NCBI GenBank assembly: GCA_013332095.1
Contig: JABENI010000004.1
Location: forward strand, 92,200-156,199
From: Candidatus Bathyoplasma sp. NZ
Lineage (GTDB): Bacteria > Bacillota_I > Bacilli_A > MAG-NZ
Reading direction: 5' to 3'
Length of the DNA stretch: 64,000 nucleotides
Shown here piece by piece: positions 18,821 to 30,204 of the stretch; positions within the stretch are counted from its first letter, which is position 1, and the number at the start of each line of letters is the position of its first letter. A program made the position numbers and the translations under genes. The notes beneath the pieces were generated by a model. The model did no database searches. It worked only from the letters and a program-made list of their open reading frames with translations, and had not been told where the DNA came from.

Positions 18821-19512
18821 AAATATTAATCGTCGATGATGAAATTAATATAGTAGAATTAGTAAAATTTAATTTAGAATTACATAATTATCAAGTTGAA
18901 GTCTCATACGATGGCCAAAAGGCGATGGATAAAATAAATTCTACTATTTATGATTTAATAATTTTAGACGTAATGTTACCAAACAAAAATGGACTTACAA
19001 TTTTAAAAGAGACTAGAGAAAATTCATTAAATTTTAATACACCCATTCTAATGTTAACCGCAAAATCAGAAGAAAGTGATATCGTTTTAGGATGTGAAAT
19101 AGGAGCGGATGGTTATTTACCTAAACCGTTTGGAATTCACGAGTTTATAGCTAGAGTTAAGTCGTTGTTGAGATTTAGAGATAGAATCGAGAATAGACAA
19201 GAAAAAACGATTGAATATAACTTTGGAAATATAACGATTAATAAAGAAAAAAGAATAGTAAAAATAAATAATGAATCAGTTGATTTAACGAAAAAAGAAT
19301 TTAATTTACTCGTTTATATGTATGAAAACAAAGATATTGTGGTTTCAAGAGGACAACTTTTAGACCATGTCTGGGGTTATGAATATGAAGGAGATACTAG
19401 AACAGTAGATGTTCATATTAAAAAATTAAGAAATAAAATAGAAGAAGATATAAAAAGACCTAAATATATTAAAACAATAATTGGAGTAGGATATAAATTT
19501 ATAGTTGAATAA
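18817..19512 (+). CDS. OmpR/PhoB-family response regulator, probably the phosphate regulator
   Basis: DNA-binding response regulator. The receiver domain has the acidic pair D8/D9, the phosphoacceptor D51 in LIILDVMLPNKNG, the Thr/Ala switch in MLTAKSEE and the lysine of YLPKPFG. The C-terminal winged helix is typical, with the end RTVDVHIKKLRNKIE and IIGVGYKFIVE. It is 231 aa. Its place at the end of the pst-phoU operon argues for a PhoP/PhoB role. No sensor kinase gene follows; a terminator comes directly after. Confidence 0.92.
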   Translation: MKILIVDDEINIVELVKFNLELHNYQVEVSYDGQKAMDKINSTIYDLIILDVMLPNKNGLTILKETRENSLNFNTPILMLTAKSEESDIVLGCEIGADGYLPKPFGIHEFIARVKSLLRFRDRIENRQEKTIEYNFGNITINKEKRIVKINNESVDLTKKEFNLLVYMYENKDIVVSRGQLLDHVWGYEYEGDTRTVDVHIKKLRNKIEEDIKRPKYIKTIIGVGYKFIVE

Positions 19513-19516
19513 AATT

Positions 19517-19555
19517 AAAAGACCTTATCTAGTTAAAGATAGTGTCTTTTTTTAA
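19517..19555 (+). terminator. Terminator of the pst-phoU-regulator operon
   Basis: A stem AAAAGAC (19517-19523)/GTCTTTT (19544-19550) with inner TATCT/AGATA pairing and a T-run. It shows that no kinase gene is co-transcribed downstream. Confidence 0.83.
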
Positions 19556-19558
19556 TTT

Positions 19559-20049
19559 CTATGTATTTGAATTAAATAAATCTACAATAGTGTTTAAATT
19601 ATGCTTTTGAGAAATTTTTTTGATAAAATCATCTATCTTTTGATATAATTCATCTGATAAAATTTGTTCACTAAGAAGAATATCTTCAACTTTAAGGATA
19701 TATTTTTCTAATTTTGAACGCTCTTCATTGTCATTAGCTAATTGACAACACAAGTCATCTAAGTCTAGCAAAAAGGTAATTAAAACAGACTTATCATCAA
19801 GTTCTTCGATTGAAGAAAAATTATTGCTCAAATAAGTGTTTACCATTTCTAACTGATCAAATAAATATAAATAGCCAATATCAAAAATGGATAATTCGTC
19901 ATTAGTAAATGTCTCTTGTTTTTCTAAAGAATCTAGTACTTCAATAATACCTTCAAATCTAAGGTAAATCAGAGAATCAATTTCTTTTAATTTGTCTATA
20001 AAATTTTTATTTTCTTTTTTAAAATAGGCATAATCTCTTTTGATATCAA

Positions 20050-20053
<4 letters not shown>
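19559..20053 (-). CDS. Hypothetical acidic helical protein
   Basis: I do not recognise this 164-residue protein. It is rich in Asp, Glu, Leu and Ile, appears mostly helical and has no signal peptide or membrane segment. One Cys-Cys pair (DDLCCQLAN) is seen in the middle. It overlaps the fbaA stop by ATGA, so it is the last gene of the pyrG-fbaA transcript and is translationally coupled to fbaA. No function is proposed. Confidence 0.7.
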
Positions 20054-22578
<2,525 letters not shown>

Positions 22579-22587
22579 ACCCTCAAT

Positions 22588-22615
22588 ATTATAGTATTTT
22601 TAATAATTTGTTCAA
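22588..22615 (-). promoter_or_regulatory. pyrG promoter with G-run at the start site
   Basis: On the minus strand, -35 TTGAAC (22615-22610), a 16-bp spacer and TATAAT (22593-22588). It is followed by ATTGAGGGTAAAT, placing a GGG (22582-22580) at the expected start. Confidence 0.78.
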
Positions 22616-22626
22616 CTAACTAAGTA

Positions 22627-22715
22627 TTAATTAGAATTTATAAAATTGTCATCATCGGTTGTTAAATTCTCATTAAGATTATTGCCTATACTATTATCAT
22701 CTATTTCAGAGTGCT
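22627..22715 (-). other. Out-of-frame continuation of the rpoE tail
   Basis: A reading frame shifted against rpoE encodes EHSEIDDNSIGNNLN and more Asp/Asn-rich sequence up to a TAA at 22629-22627. The composition matches the acidic tail of delta factors. It is open only downstream of a stop close to the end of rpoE, as expected for a recent single-base loss or a slippage site. Confidence 0.5.
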
Positions 22716-23183
22716 CAAAATAGCATTGTCATTTGTTGAAGCATCCTTAAGATTATTACTTTCAGAATCAACATCTGTCTTAGACTTATCATCTACAATC
22801 GGAGTTACCGTATTAATCGTAGTTTTTAAACTAGCAGCAGTCTTCTTTTTGGCAGTAGTTTTACTTTTTTTAGGACTACTTTTTTTCTTAGCTTTTGATA
22901 ATGTCTTTTTTGTCTTAAGTTCTTTCGGATCGATAAAACTTTCTTTTTCCCAAATTTGTACGGTTTGTCTTTCTTTTAAATCCCAAGTATTATCACCTAT
23001 ATAAACAAAAATTGATGACAAAGATAAATCGTTGTAAAATCTGCAAATTTGTTGATCTTTTTGTGACTCGGTAAATCCTAATTTTTCACAAACTTCTTTA
23101 TAAATTTTATTAAATTTTTGCGGACTTCTTTTTCTTTTTAATAAGTCAACAGCTGTTTTGACCATAGATATATGTTCATTCAT
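22701..23183 (-). CDS. rpoE: RNA polymerase delta subunit RpoE, apparently cut by a 3' frameshift
   Basis: Delta factor of Gram-positive RNA polymerase. The N-terminal HARE-HTH domain (residues 1-75) is clear: ISMVKTAVDLLKRKR, FNKIYKEVCEKLGF, FYNDLSLSSIFVYIGDNTWDL. A lysine-rich linker (about 90-120) and a Ser/Asn/Asp-rich tail follow. The tail ends at a TAG, but another frame continues 29 codons to 22627 with the same acidic, Asn-rich composition. One extra T in the four-T run (22717-22720) would join them. Gene order rpoE then pyrG is conserved in Bacillota. Confidence 0.92.
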   Translation of the reverse strand: MNEHISMVKTAVDLLKRKRSPQKFNKIYKEVCEKLGFTESQKDQQICRFYNDLSLSSIFVYIGDNTWDLKERQTVQIWEKESFIDPKELKTKKTLSKAKKKSSPKKSKTTAKKKTAASLKTTINTVTPIVDDKSKTDVDSESNNLKDASTNDNAILSTLK

Positions 23184-23220
23184 AAATAGCCTCCCTTTAC
23201 TACTTACAGTATATCAAATA

Positions 23221-23607
23221 TTAATTATTTATCAACTTATAATAAAAAATATCGATAAGATGTTGCTGTTGGGTATCTGCTAGTAGCGTAGTGTATTCAA
23301 TAGATAAATGATTGTCTTCTCTAACTATTTTTTTCGTGTATAAGTCTAATTCCATCGAGACACCGTCACTGCAGTATTTCATTTTAGTAATTTCCCCTTC
23401 TTTAAAACACTGCTCCATTTGGATGCCATTACTTCTTTTAATTGTAACTTCACTGTTTATTTCAATTGTTGTTAGAACATTATTATTTAAAGATTTTTCC
23501 TGGAATTTTATAATTTTATCGTGCTCTCTTTTTATTAAAATTCCTTTTTCTATAAACTCTAATATTTCATCGTCAATTATTGATTTGAATTTTATTTCGA
23601 TTTTCAT
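23221..23607 (-). CDS. DUF1934 (YwiB-like) beta-barrel protein
   Basis: A 128-residue protein resembling the DUF1934/YwiB family, small lipocalin-like proteins of unknown function found beside rpoE and pyrG in Gram-positive genomes. Landmarks seen are the alternating beta strands, the central EQCFKEGEITKMKYCSDGVSM and the closing LSIEYTTLLADTQQQHLIDI. No signal peptide or membrane segment is present. It lies 37 bases upstream of rpoE in the same orientation. Confidence 0.75.
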   Translation of the reverse strand: MKIEIKFKSIIDDEILEFIEKGILIKREHDKIIKFQEKSLNNNVLTTIEINSEVTIKRSNGIQMEQCFKEGEITKMKYCSDGVSMELDLYTKKIVREDNHLSIEYTTLLADTQQQHLIDIFYYKLINN

Positions 23608-23623
23608 TTTATTTTAACTACTC

Positions 23624-23806
23624 CTATATTGTTAATAGTACGTATAAAAGAATGATGCCTGGAACCCTAAGCAAACCTACAATAAATATGTTAACAGGAT
23701 TAATAGGTATATTAATGTTAACATATACTCCTAACATATTCATAATAAATAGTAAAATTGCTCCAAAAAACACCGTTTGAAAAAACCATTTTAAAAATAT
23801 TTTCAC
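23624..23806 (-). CDS. bofA: BofA-like membrane protein
   Basis: A 60-residue protein with two membrane segments (about 8-27 and 38-58), starting with GTG three bases after GGTGAT. The second half, INPVNIFIVGLLRVPGIILL, matches the C-terminal pattern of BofA, which inhibits pro-sigma-K processing in the forespore membrane of Bacillus. BofA normally reads GIPG or GVPG there; here it is RVPG. It is a candidate sporulation gene, together with yunB and cwlD in this window. Confidence 0.72.
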   Translation of the reverse strand: MKIFLKWFFQTVFFGAILLFIMNMLGVYVNINIPINPVNIFIVGLLRVPGIILLYVLLTI

Positions 23807-23869
23807 ATTATCACCTATGAAAGCATATGAGCATTGATAAATAAATATACTGCTTTATAGGAGGCATTT

Positions 23870-24781
23870 ATGAATATTTATCTACTGCGGGATTTTTTAA
23901 TCAGTTTCTTGCTATTTATATTGGGATTCAAATTGCTGGCAAAAAATTTAAAATTAATAATGAGTTATAAGTTAAAAGAAATTATAAATACTAAAACCAA
24001 TAATCGCTATAAAACTATTTTAATAGGATTGCTTTTAACGGTAATCATTCAAAGTAGTTCGGCAGTTATTTTAATTGTAGTTAGTTTTCTTAAATTAAAA
24101 ATATTGAATATCAAACAGATGAAATATTTAATTTTAGGATCTAATATTGGAACGACAATTACTCTTTTTATACTGGAAATTGAAATTGAAAAATATTTTA
24201 TTTATTTGGTAGTTGCTGCCACTATTTTGTTTTTTCTACCTTTGAAGAAAAGCAAAAATATTTCTTTATTGATTTTCAGCATATTTTTAATATTTTATGG
24301 AATTGACTTATTTGGGATGACGTTTCAAAAAATTATTTCTAATAATTATATAAATCTGTTGTTAAATAAATCCTTAAACAATTCTATTTTTAGTCTAATA
24401 ATCGGAGTGTTCACCGCAGTAGTTTTGCAGAGTTCTAGCACTGCCTCAATTTTAATTAATAACATTTATTTGGCGAACCCTAATTTATTAAAAGGGTTAC
24501 TAGCAGTTTTATTAGGGGTAAATATTGGGACGACATCAACTATCTTTTTGGTAGCGCTTAAAGATAAAGAAATATTTAAAGTAGCTAAATTTCATCTATT
24601 TTTTAATTTGTTTAACGCCTTATTTTTCTTACTCTTTTTAACGCCATTTTATTATTTAATAATAAGTTTAACTAATCTGATAAGCGACAATTATATCATT
24701 GCTATTGTTAACTTAATATTCAATGTAGTAGGAGTACTAGGATACATTTTAGTAATTGATAGAAAAAGACAACCTTTATAA
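23870..24781 (+). CDS. Na+/phosphate symporter family protein (PF02690 type)
   Basis: Integral membrane protein with about eight to nine hydrophobic segments in two inverted repeats. Each repeat carries the family signature QSSS (VIIQSSSAVILIVVSFL and VVLQSSSTASILI) followed by SNIGTTITLF or VNIGTTSTIF. This matches the NptA/YjbB-type Na/Pi cotransport family. It is 303 residues and lacks the C-terminal PhoU-like domain often fused in bacterial members. It may move phosphate alongside the Pst system, in either direction. Confidence 0.9.
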   Translation: MNIYLLRDFLISFLLFILGFKLLAKNLKLIMSYKLKEIINTKTNNRYKTILIGLLLTVIIQSSSAVILIVVSFLKLKILNIKQMKYLILGSNIGTTITLFILEIEIEKYFIYLVVAATILFFLPLKKSKNISLLIFSIFLIFYGIDLFGMTFQKIISNNYINLLLNKSLNNSIFSLIIGVFTAVVLQSSSTASILINNIYLANPNLLKGLLAVLLGVNIGTTSTIFLVALKDKEIFKVAKFHLFFNLFNALFFLLFLTPFYYLIISLTNLISDNYIIAIVNLIFNVVGVLGYILVIDRKRQPL

Positions 24782-24800
24782 GATTGTCTTTTTGGAATTT
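24763..24800. terminator. Bidirectional terminator between the Na/Pi symporter and nrdJ
   Basis: A 10-bp stem AAAAAGACAA (24763-24772)/TTGTCTTTTT (24784-24793) overlapping the symporter stop codon. A-runs and T-runs on both sides suit termination of both converging genes. Confidence 0.82.
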
Positions 24801-24812
24801 TTTTATTTTATA

Positions 24813-27329
24813 CTATAATCCACATTTGAGTTGTACATTGCAGTTGTTACAAGTATTACAACCGCCTAATTTTTGCACTGTGCCTTCTAAACATATTGGA
24901 CAAATATCGCCATCTTCAACACCAATATTACGGTCTTGGCGGTCAGATTTTAACGGTTTCTCATTGTTAGAAGCATCAATTTTTTTATTACCTGTTCTTT
25001 CTACTTCAATTCCAAAATCGTTAATCATTCCAATTTGGGTTGATTTTTCTTCTTTAGTTAACGATAATACTTGAGCATCTCTAGAACCATCTACATAAAC
25101 AGTTCCACCTTTTGCGCCACCTTTATAGAGACGAATGTATAAGTCTTCAACATTTTTAATCGTAAACCCTTTAGGAGCGTTAACTGTTTTAGAAATAGAA
25201 GAATCGATCCAACGTTGAATAACACATTGCACATCTGCATGTTCTTCAGGAGATAATTCATTGGCATTTGCAAAATAATCTGGTAAATTATTTTGAGAAT
25301 ATTTTTCGTTGTGCTTTAAAAATTCCTCAATAATTGGAGCGTTAACTTCAATAAATTTACCTAGACGACCACTTCGGTAATATTTAAAAGCAAAATATGG
25401 TTCCAATCCTGTCGATACACCGACCATCGTTCCAGTTGAACCTGTAGGTGCAATTGTCAATAAGTGTGAATTTCTAATTCCATATTTTAAAATATCATCA
25501 GATATTTCTGGAGGTAAATTTTTAATGTAACCAGAAGAAACCAATTTTTCTTTTGAGCCTAAACTATCTAAAAATGGAAATGACCCTTTTTCTTTGGCAA
25601 GATTAATCGATGTTTTATAGGCAGTAAGCGAAATGAATTTAAATAATTCATCTAGTAATTTAAGACTTTTTTTGGAACCATATTTAACTTTACACCAGAT
25701 TAATAAGTCGTGAAGCCCCATCACACCTAAACCGATACGGCGTTCTCCTAATGCTTGAGTTTTGTTTTCTTCTAAGAAATAAGTAGTATTATCAATGACT
25801 AAATCTTGAATGTTAATAGCTGTTTCAACAGATTTTTTTAATTTATCGTAAAGGATAACACCTTTTTCTTTGTCGACCATATTAGCTAAGTTTAAGGCAG
25901 CTAAATTACATACCGAATACGGTGCTAAAGGTTGCTCACCACAAGGGTTAGTACAGACAACTTTTTGATTATAACCAACCGCATTAGTCATATTGTTGGC
26001 GTTATCAATAAAGAAAATACCGGGTTCAGCAGCGTAAGTTGCACATACATTAATTAAATCCCATAGATCAGATGCTTTAATTGTTTTATATGTTTTTACG
26101 GCAAAACCTAATTTTTCCCATTCACGGACATCACCAATTTCATGCCATTTTTCATTGTAAAGAATTTTAGTTTCTTCATCGTAACTATCCACATCGGGAA
26201 ACCTTAAGTCATAATCTCCATCTTTTTCTAATGCATCCATAAAATCTTTAGTGATGGCAACAGAAATGTTAGCACCACTCAAAAACTCAGAGTTTACAAC
26301 GCTATATCGTCCACCTTGAGTTAATAATTCAACTGTTTTCTCAATAGTGTCTTGGTTGAAAGAACGTTTATCAATATCGTAAACCTCTAGAATTTTTTTA
26401 TACATAATAATTTCTGAGTCCGATAAAGGCTCAAAATGTAATTTGTTTTTAGCTTCCTTAACAATAATTTCATTTGAACTATTATTAATTAAATATCTTA
26501 AGACATTTGCATTTTGCATTTTTGATATTATAAATTGAATAATATCAGGATGCCAATCAGCTAACATAATCATTTGTGCACCACGACGTGAGCCACCTTG
26601 TTCTACTAAATTAGTCAGACTAGATAAATCGTTTAGCCAACTTACTGCACCACTACTACGACCATTTACCCCTTTAGCTAAAGCGTTTTTAGGTCTTAAA
26701 GTAGAACCGTTAGTTCCGACACCACCACCGCGGGACATAATTTCCATTACCTGCTCACGATGTTTAGAAATTCCTCCACGAGAATCATGCATAAAAGGCA
26801 TCACAAAACAGTTGAAATACGTTACACTACTATTAGAGCCAGCACCGAATAAGACTCTTCCTGCTGGAATAACATTTAAATTAGCAATTTCCTGATAAGC
26901 ATTTTCAAATGATTCTGAATCGATAGACAAATCAGTTGCGACTCTTTTGGCAATTTGTTCAAAATATAACTCCAAAGGTTTGTCGAGTTTAGAAATTGTT
27001 TTTTGAATTACTCCATCTATTTGCTCTTCGCAAATATTGGCATATTCACTGTCTAATTTTATACTGGCTTTATCTCCAGAAATGGCAACAATTTCGCCAA
27101 TTCCTCTAGCGGGAAATTTAGGGTCATCCTTAATTACACAGATAACTAAATCACCGATAGCTAACGTTTTATGTTCAACATCTTTTTGAGAGTATCGGTC
27201 AAGCATAACTAGTCTAGAGACTGATTCAAATGTCTTATGCATATTTTTCTCTACTGGAAAAATATGTGGAAAATTGTCTTTTATACACTCATTGAGTTTT
27301 TTTATTTTTTGTTTTGGATAAGAAAGCAT
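24813..27329 (-). CDS. nrdJ: Adenosylcobalamin-dependent (class II) ribonucleotide reductase
   Basis: Reduces ribonucleotides to deoxyribonucleotides with coenzyme B12 as radical source. The active site reads TNPCGEQPLAPYSVCNL: N461, C463 (thiyl site) and E465, with C474 and C174 (TYFNCFVMP) as the reducing pair. GGGVGTNGSTLR and GERRIGLGVMGLHDLL are further family motifs. The C-terminus ends in a Cys-rich tail (CPICLEGTVQKLGGCNTC then a CNVQLKCGL end), typical of this type. It is 838 aa. It starts at the ATG after AAGGGGTG. A B12 supply is needed; no B12 gene is in the window. Confidence 0.96.
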   Translation of the reverse strand: MLSYPKQKIKKLNECIKDNFPHIFPVEKNMHKTFESVSRLVMLDRYSQKDVEHKTLAIGDLVICVIKDDPKFPARGIGEIVAISGDKASIKLDSEYANICEEQIDGVIQKTISKLDKPLELYFEQIAKRVATDLSIDSESFENAYQEIANLNVIPAGRVLFGAGSNSSVTYFNCFVMPFMHDSRGGISKHREQVMEIMSRGGGVGTNGSTLRPKNALAKGVNGRSSGAVSWLNDLSSLTNLVEQGGSRRGAQMIMLADWHPDIIQFIISKMQNANVLRYLINNSSNEIIVKEAKNKLHFEPLSDSEIIMYKKILEVYDIDKRSFNQDTIEKTVELLTQGGRYSVVNSEFLSGANISVAITKDFMDALEKDGDYDLRFPDVDSYDEETKILYNEKWHEIGDVREWEKLGFAVKTYKTIKASDLWDLINVCATYAAEPGIFFIDNANNMTNAVGYNQKVVCTNPCGEQPLAPYSVCNLAALNLANMVDKEKGVILYDKLKKSVETAINIQDLVIDNTTYFLEENKTQALGERRIGLGVMGLHDLLIWCKVKYGSKKSLKLLDELFKFISLTAYKTSINLAKEKGSFPFLDSLGSKEKLVSSGYIKNLPPEISDDILKYGIRNSHLLTIAPTGSTGTMVGVSTGLEPYFAFKYYRSGRLGKFIEVNAPIIEEFLKHNEKYSQNNLPDYFANANELSPEEHADVQCVIQRWIDSSISKTVNAPKGFTIKNVEDLYIRLYKGGAKGGTVYVDGSRDAQVLSLTKEEKSTQIGMINDFGIEVERTGNKKIDASNNEKPLKSDRQDRNIGVEDGDICPICLEGTVQKLGGCNTCNNCNVQLKCGL

Positions 27330-27408
27330 GACGCTACACCCCTTTTTTTTCTGTTATATTCAGTATACATTATTTGTAGAAATTAGTAAATAAATTTTAA
27401 GATAAATT

Positions 27409-27921
27409 TTAATAAGTTAGTAAAGTCGTAAAAAACTCTCTTTTATCTTCAACTGATGTGCTGAGAAAAAAAGAAATTTCAACTGTTCTTCGCTTTTGGT
27501 GTAAACAGCCTTCGCATGATTCTATAATTTTAGGGGAAGAAATGGTATATGCATTATTTCGAGTGTTTAAAGCGAGAATTTTATCATTACTAGTGATAAT
27601 TAAATGATAGTCAGAACTTGCATCTTCTAAAAACTCTATCTTAATCTGATTGTTTTCTTCATCAATCAACACAATACATTTAAAATCTGAATCACAATAA
27701 TTAAAAGAACTGTAGACATAATCGGCGTATTTGTCTTTGATATTAGCTAATAAATAGTTTCCTCTAGCGACAACCGCCGAGTCGAGCTCAGCGGTAGTGC
27801 TAAAAAGTAGCAGGGTGCGATATATTTGAATAATTGTTAAAGAAACAAGAGAAATCATCATAATGCTTGCTAATAAATCAATAAATAGGAATCCTTTTTT
27901 ACATTTTAATTTGTTGATCAT
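27409..27921 (-). CDS. Type IV prepilin-like minor pilin (Asp at position 5)
   Basis: A 170-residue protein with a class III (prepilin) signal: CKKG followed by FLFIDLLASIMMISLVSL. Cleavage would fall after G10, leaving Phe at +1 and Asp rather than Glu at +5. The remainder is a soluble domain with five cysteines, including a CEGC pair. Its ATG overlaps the stop of the preceding gene (ATGA). It is the last of three pilin-like genes on the minus strand, divergent from the main pilus operon. Identity of the exact minor pilin is not known. Confidence 0.78.
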   Translation of the reverse strand: MINKLKCKKGFLFIDLLASIMMISLVSLTIIQIYRTLLLFSTTAELDSAVVARGNYLLANIKDKYADYVYSSFNYCDSDFKCIVLIDEENNQIKIEFLEDASSDYHLIITSNDKILALNTRNNAYTISSPKIIESCEGCLHQKRRTVEISFFLSTSVEDKREFFTTLLTY

Positions 27922-28472
27922 TCTATCAAATACCCATCATACATAATTTTTTTCTCTTGATCATAGTGAACAAAAATACTAACTGCAATTTTGTTGGAAT
28001 TAAAATTCAGTTCATTATTAACAACATAATCTAAAAACATTTTTGGTAAATTTAAGCCAGTGTTAGTTTTAATTTCATTCAATGTATCAGTATTTTGTTT
28101 GTAAACATAAAAATAAACTGTTTCCTCATTAAATGAATGCTCGTTAAATTCCCTATTTAAGAGATTTAAACAATATTCTTCTTTAAAGACATATCTCAAT
28201 TTACTGTCTTTACTAAAATTACAGTCAGAAGAGAGATATTTTTCGATAAAAATTGAATCATCTTTTCCCAAAAATTCTTTGTTGCTAGCTAGTAAAGTTA
28301 CATAGATATTTTCCGCCAACATATAAGCATCGTTTTTTTTAACGATATCTTTATTCAAGGTGTAAATGTTATTAATATTAGAAAGAATAACTATTGCTAC
28401 CATGGATAAGATGATTGATGCTGCAAAAACAGTTGCGGAATAAAAGCCTTTTTTATTTTTTAAAATTTTTAT
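27918..28472 (-). CDS. Type IV prepilin-like minor pilin with an apparent AUA start
   Basis: The first canonical start (ATG 28403) lies inside the hydrophobic helix and would remove the prepilin leader. Upstream, in frame, lies AAAATTTTAAAAAATAAAAA, coding KILKNKK, then GGC (Gly) and FYSATVFAA. It begins with ATA at 28472, five bases after GGTGAT. The major pilin gene begins with the same codons but with ATG. The natural reading is therefore a 184-residue prepilin initiated at AUA. Position +5 is Thr, not Glu. The soluble part has three cysteines and is not recognised. Confidence 0.75.
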   Translation of the reverse strand: MKILKNKKGFYSATVFAASIILSMVAIVILSNINNIYTLNKDIVKKNDAYMLAENIYVTLLASNKEFLGKDDSIFIEKYLSSDCNFSKDSKLRYVFKEEYCLNLLNREFNEHSFNEETVYFYVYKQNTDTLNEIKTNTGLNLPKMFLDYVVNNELNFNSNKIAVSIFVHYDQEKKIMYDGYLIE

Positions 28473-28473
28473 C

Positions 28474-30204
28474 TTAGATCACCTCTTCAAAAGAAAATTT
28501 ATAGTAATGTTCTAGTTTTTTTGAAGTAATTGCTGTAGTTTGGGAGATTGTTTTATCTGCTAAATTAATTGTTGTCTTAGTATCGCTTTCGTACGTACTT
28601 AAAATATATTGACCACTTAAATTTAATAGTCCACAATAACTATTTATCATAATACCAGCGTAATTGAGATCAAAATCACCTATTTTTAAAGGATAGGTAA
28701 TATTTGCATTTCTATCTTCTGCACCTGCGTATAAGCCTCCATTAATAATAAGTTGATTATTTTTAGTAGTTTCAATGAGAATTGATCCTTCAGCATAGAA
28801 ATGGCTGTTTAAAGTAATTGTTTTTAGATTACCGTTAGTTTCGGAATCTTTGATAATGATATTTTCTTTAGCATAGATGAATCCACTGTTGTTTTTTTCT
28901 GTAGGTGTTTGACCACCGTTAAGATGAAAGACAACAGTACCAAAAGAGTAAATACTACCATCAATTTCTAAGTAGTCAGTATTTCCAGACACTATGATGT
29001 TACCGGTAACTATTATATCGCCAGCTAAAACTAGTGTTTTGTTTAAATTCTCGATAATTAGATCACCATCAACAATAATTAAACCATCATTGTTGCTACC
29101 AAAATAAGACAAATCATTGAGAGTTATTATATTTTTAGTAAATAAAGTGAGTTTATCCATATTATTAAAATTTTCGTTTACTGTCTCTTGAAAATTTAAT
29201 GCGAATTTATCTTTATCCGAACAACTACCAGCAGTCAAAAGGCTAGTATAACAATAAATATCTTCTGTTTGGTTATATGCAGTAGTCTTATAGGGGTCTA
29301 TTTGGTCACCGTAATTAACATTACCTGTTGCTAATTTGTTATTTAAAATATCATTTATATTATTATTAAAATCAAAAGTTAAGAAAGAAATTTTATCAGA
29401 ACTATCCAGATAATGATCGTATATTGAAGGTCGTTGATAAAGGTTAGCAGTATGAAAATAATTAATGGCTTGATCTGGAATTTGGGTTAATGATTGAGAA
29501 TTTATTTCTTGGACATTTCCTGATGCAACTTGGTAGCAACCAGCTAAGACAGTAGCTTCGCAAGCTTGAATATATCTAGTGTAAATATCGTTAGTTATAT
29601 AATTCTGAAAACCCTTTAAATAAGGGAAGTTATCTTGTTTGCTTTCAATGTCTAATAATGGTTCTATAAAAGTAGGATTGATAACACTACTGTCATTTAA
29701 AGTATGATTAGTTAAATAAAGACCGTTAGACTGAATTAAGCCATCAATAGAAGAAGCACCATTAAAATAAATACTACCGTTGCTTATCATTGAATAGTCA
29801 TAAATATCAGTCTGAAATTCGTCGACGATAATGCTGAATAATTTATCTTCATTATTTAATTCGCATAGGACAGTTAAACTATCTTCTTTGTCTAAGATAC
29901 AAGTTGTACTGCCATTTTCAGGATAGTTATTTTTTAAGAAACCACTGATTGTATTTTCAATTAATGACAAACTTGGATTTTCTGAGGTTTCAATTGTTTC
30001 TCTTATCACTTCATATTCTACTCGACTTTTTAAATTATCGATGCCTAACTTTTCTACAAGCGAATCTTGGTAAGAATTAATAGCAATTTTTTGTGCTAGA
30101 ACGCTGTTCATCGAACGATTAAAAATGGTGATTGTAATAATTGATGACACCATTATCAATAACATTATATTGAGGAAAAGACTTCCCTTATTATTTTTAA
30201 ACAT
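28474..30204 (-). CDS. Very large pilin-like protein with polymer-forming/beta-helix-like C-terminal half
   Basis: A 576-residue exported protein. The N-terminus NNKGSLFLNIMLLIMVSSII is prepilin-like with cleavage after G7, Ser at +1 and Asn at +5. The rest is Asn/Ser/Thr-rich. Residues from about 370 to 520 contain repeated short beta-strand units, such as LIIVDGDLIIENLN, IIVTGNIIVSGN and EIDGSIYSFGTVVFH, suggesting a beta-helix. By analogy with GspK/PilX-type pilins lacking Glu5 it may sit at the pilus tip and act as adhesin. It is the first gene of the minus-strand pilin operon. Confidence 0.75.
   Translation of the reverse strand: MFKNNKGSLFLNIMLLIMVSSIITITIFNRSMNSVLAQKIAINSYQDSLVEKLGIDNLKSRVEYEVIRETIETSENPSLSLIENTISGFLKNNYPENGSTTCILDKEDSLTVLCELNNEDKLFSIIVDEFQTDIYDYSMISNGSIYFNGASSIDGLIQSNGLYLTNHTLNDSSVINPTFIEPLLDIESKQDNFPYLKGFQNYITNDIYTRYIQACEATVLAGCYQVASGNVQEINSQSLTQIPDQAINYFHTANLYQRPSIYDHYLDSSDKISFLTFDFNNNINDILNNKLATGNVNYGDQIDPYKTTAYNQTEDIYCYTSLLTAGSCSDKDKFALNFQETVNENFNNMDKLTLFTKNIITLNDLSYFGSNNDGLIIVDGDLIIENLNKTLVLAGDIIVTGNIIVSGNTDYLEIDGSIYSFGTVVFHLNGGQTPTEKNNSGFIYAKENIIIKDSETNGNLKTITLNSHFYAEGSILIETTKNNQLIINGGLYAGAEDRNANITYPLKIGDFDLNYAGIMINSYCGLLNLSGQYILSTYESDTKTTINLADKTISQTTAITSKKLEHYYKFSFEEVI

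Noticed and set aside
28403..28472. Starting the second minor pilin at the canonical ATG 28403
   Set aside because: It would begin inside the hydrophobic helix and discard the KKG cleavage signal present in frame upstream.
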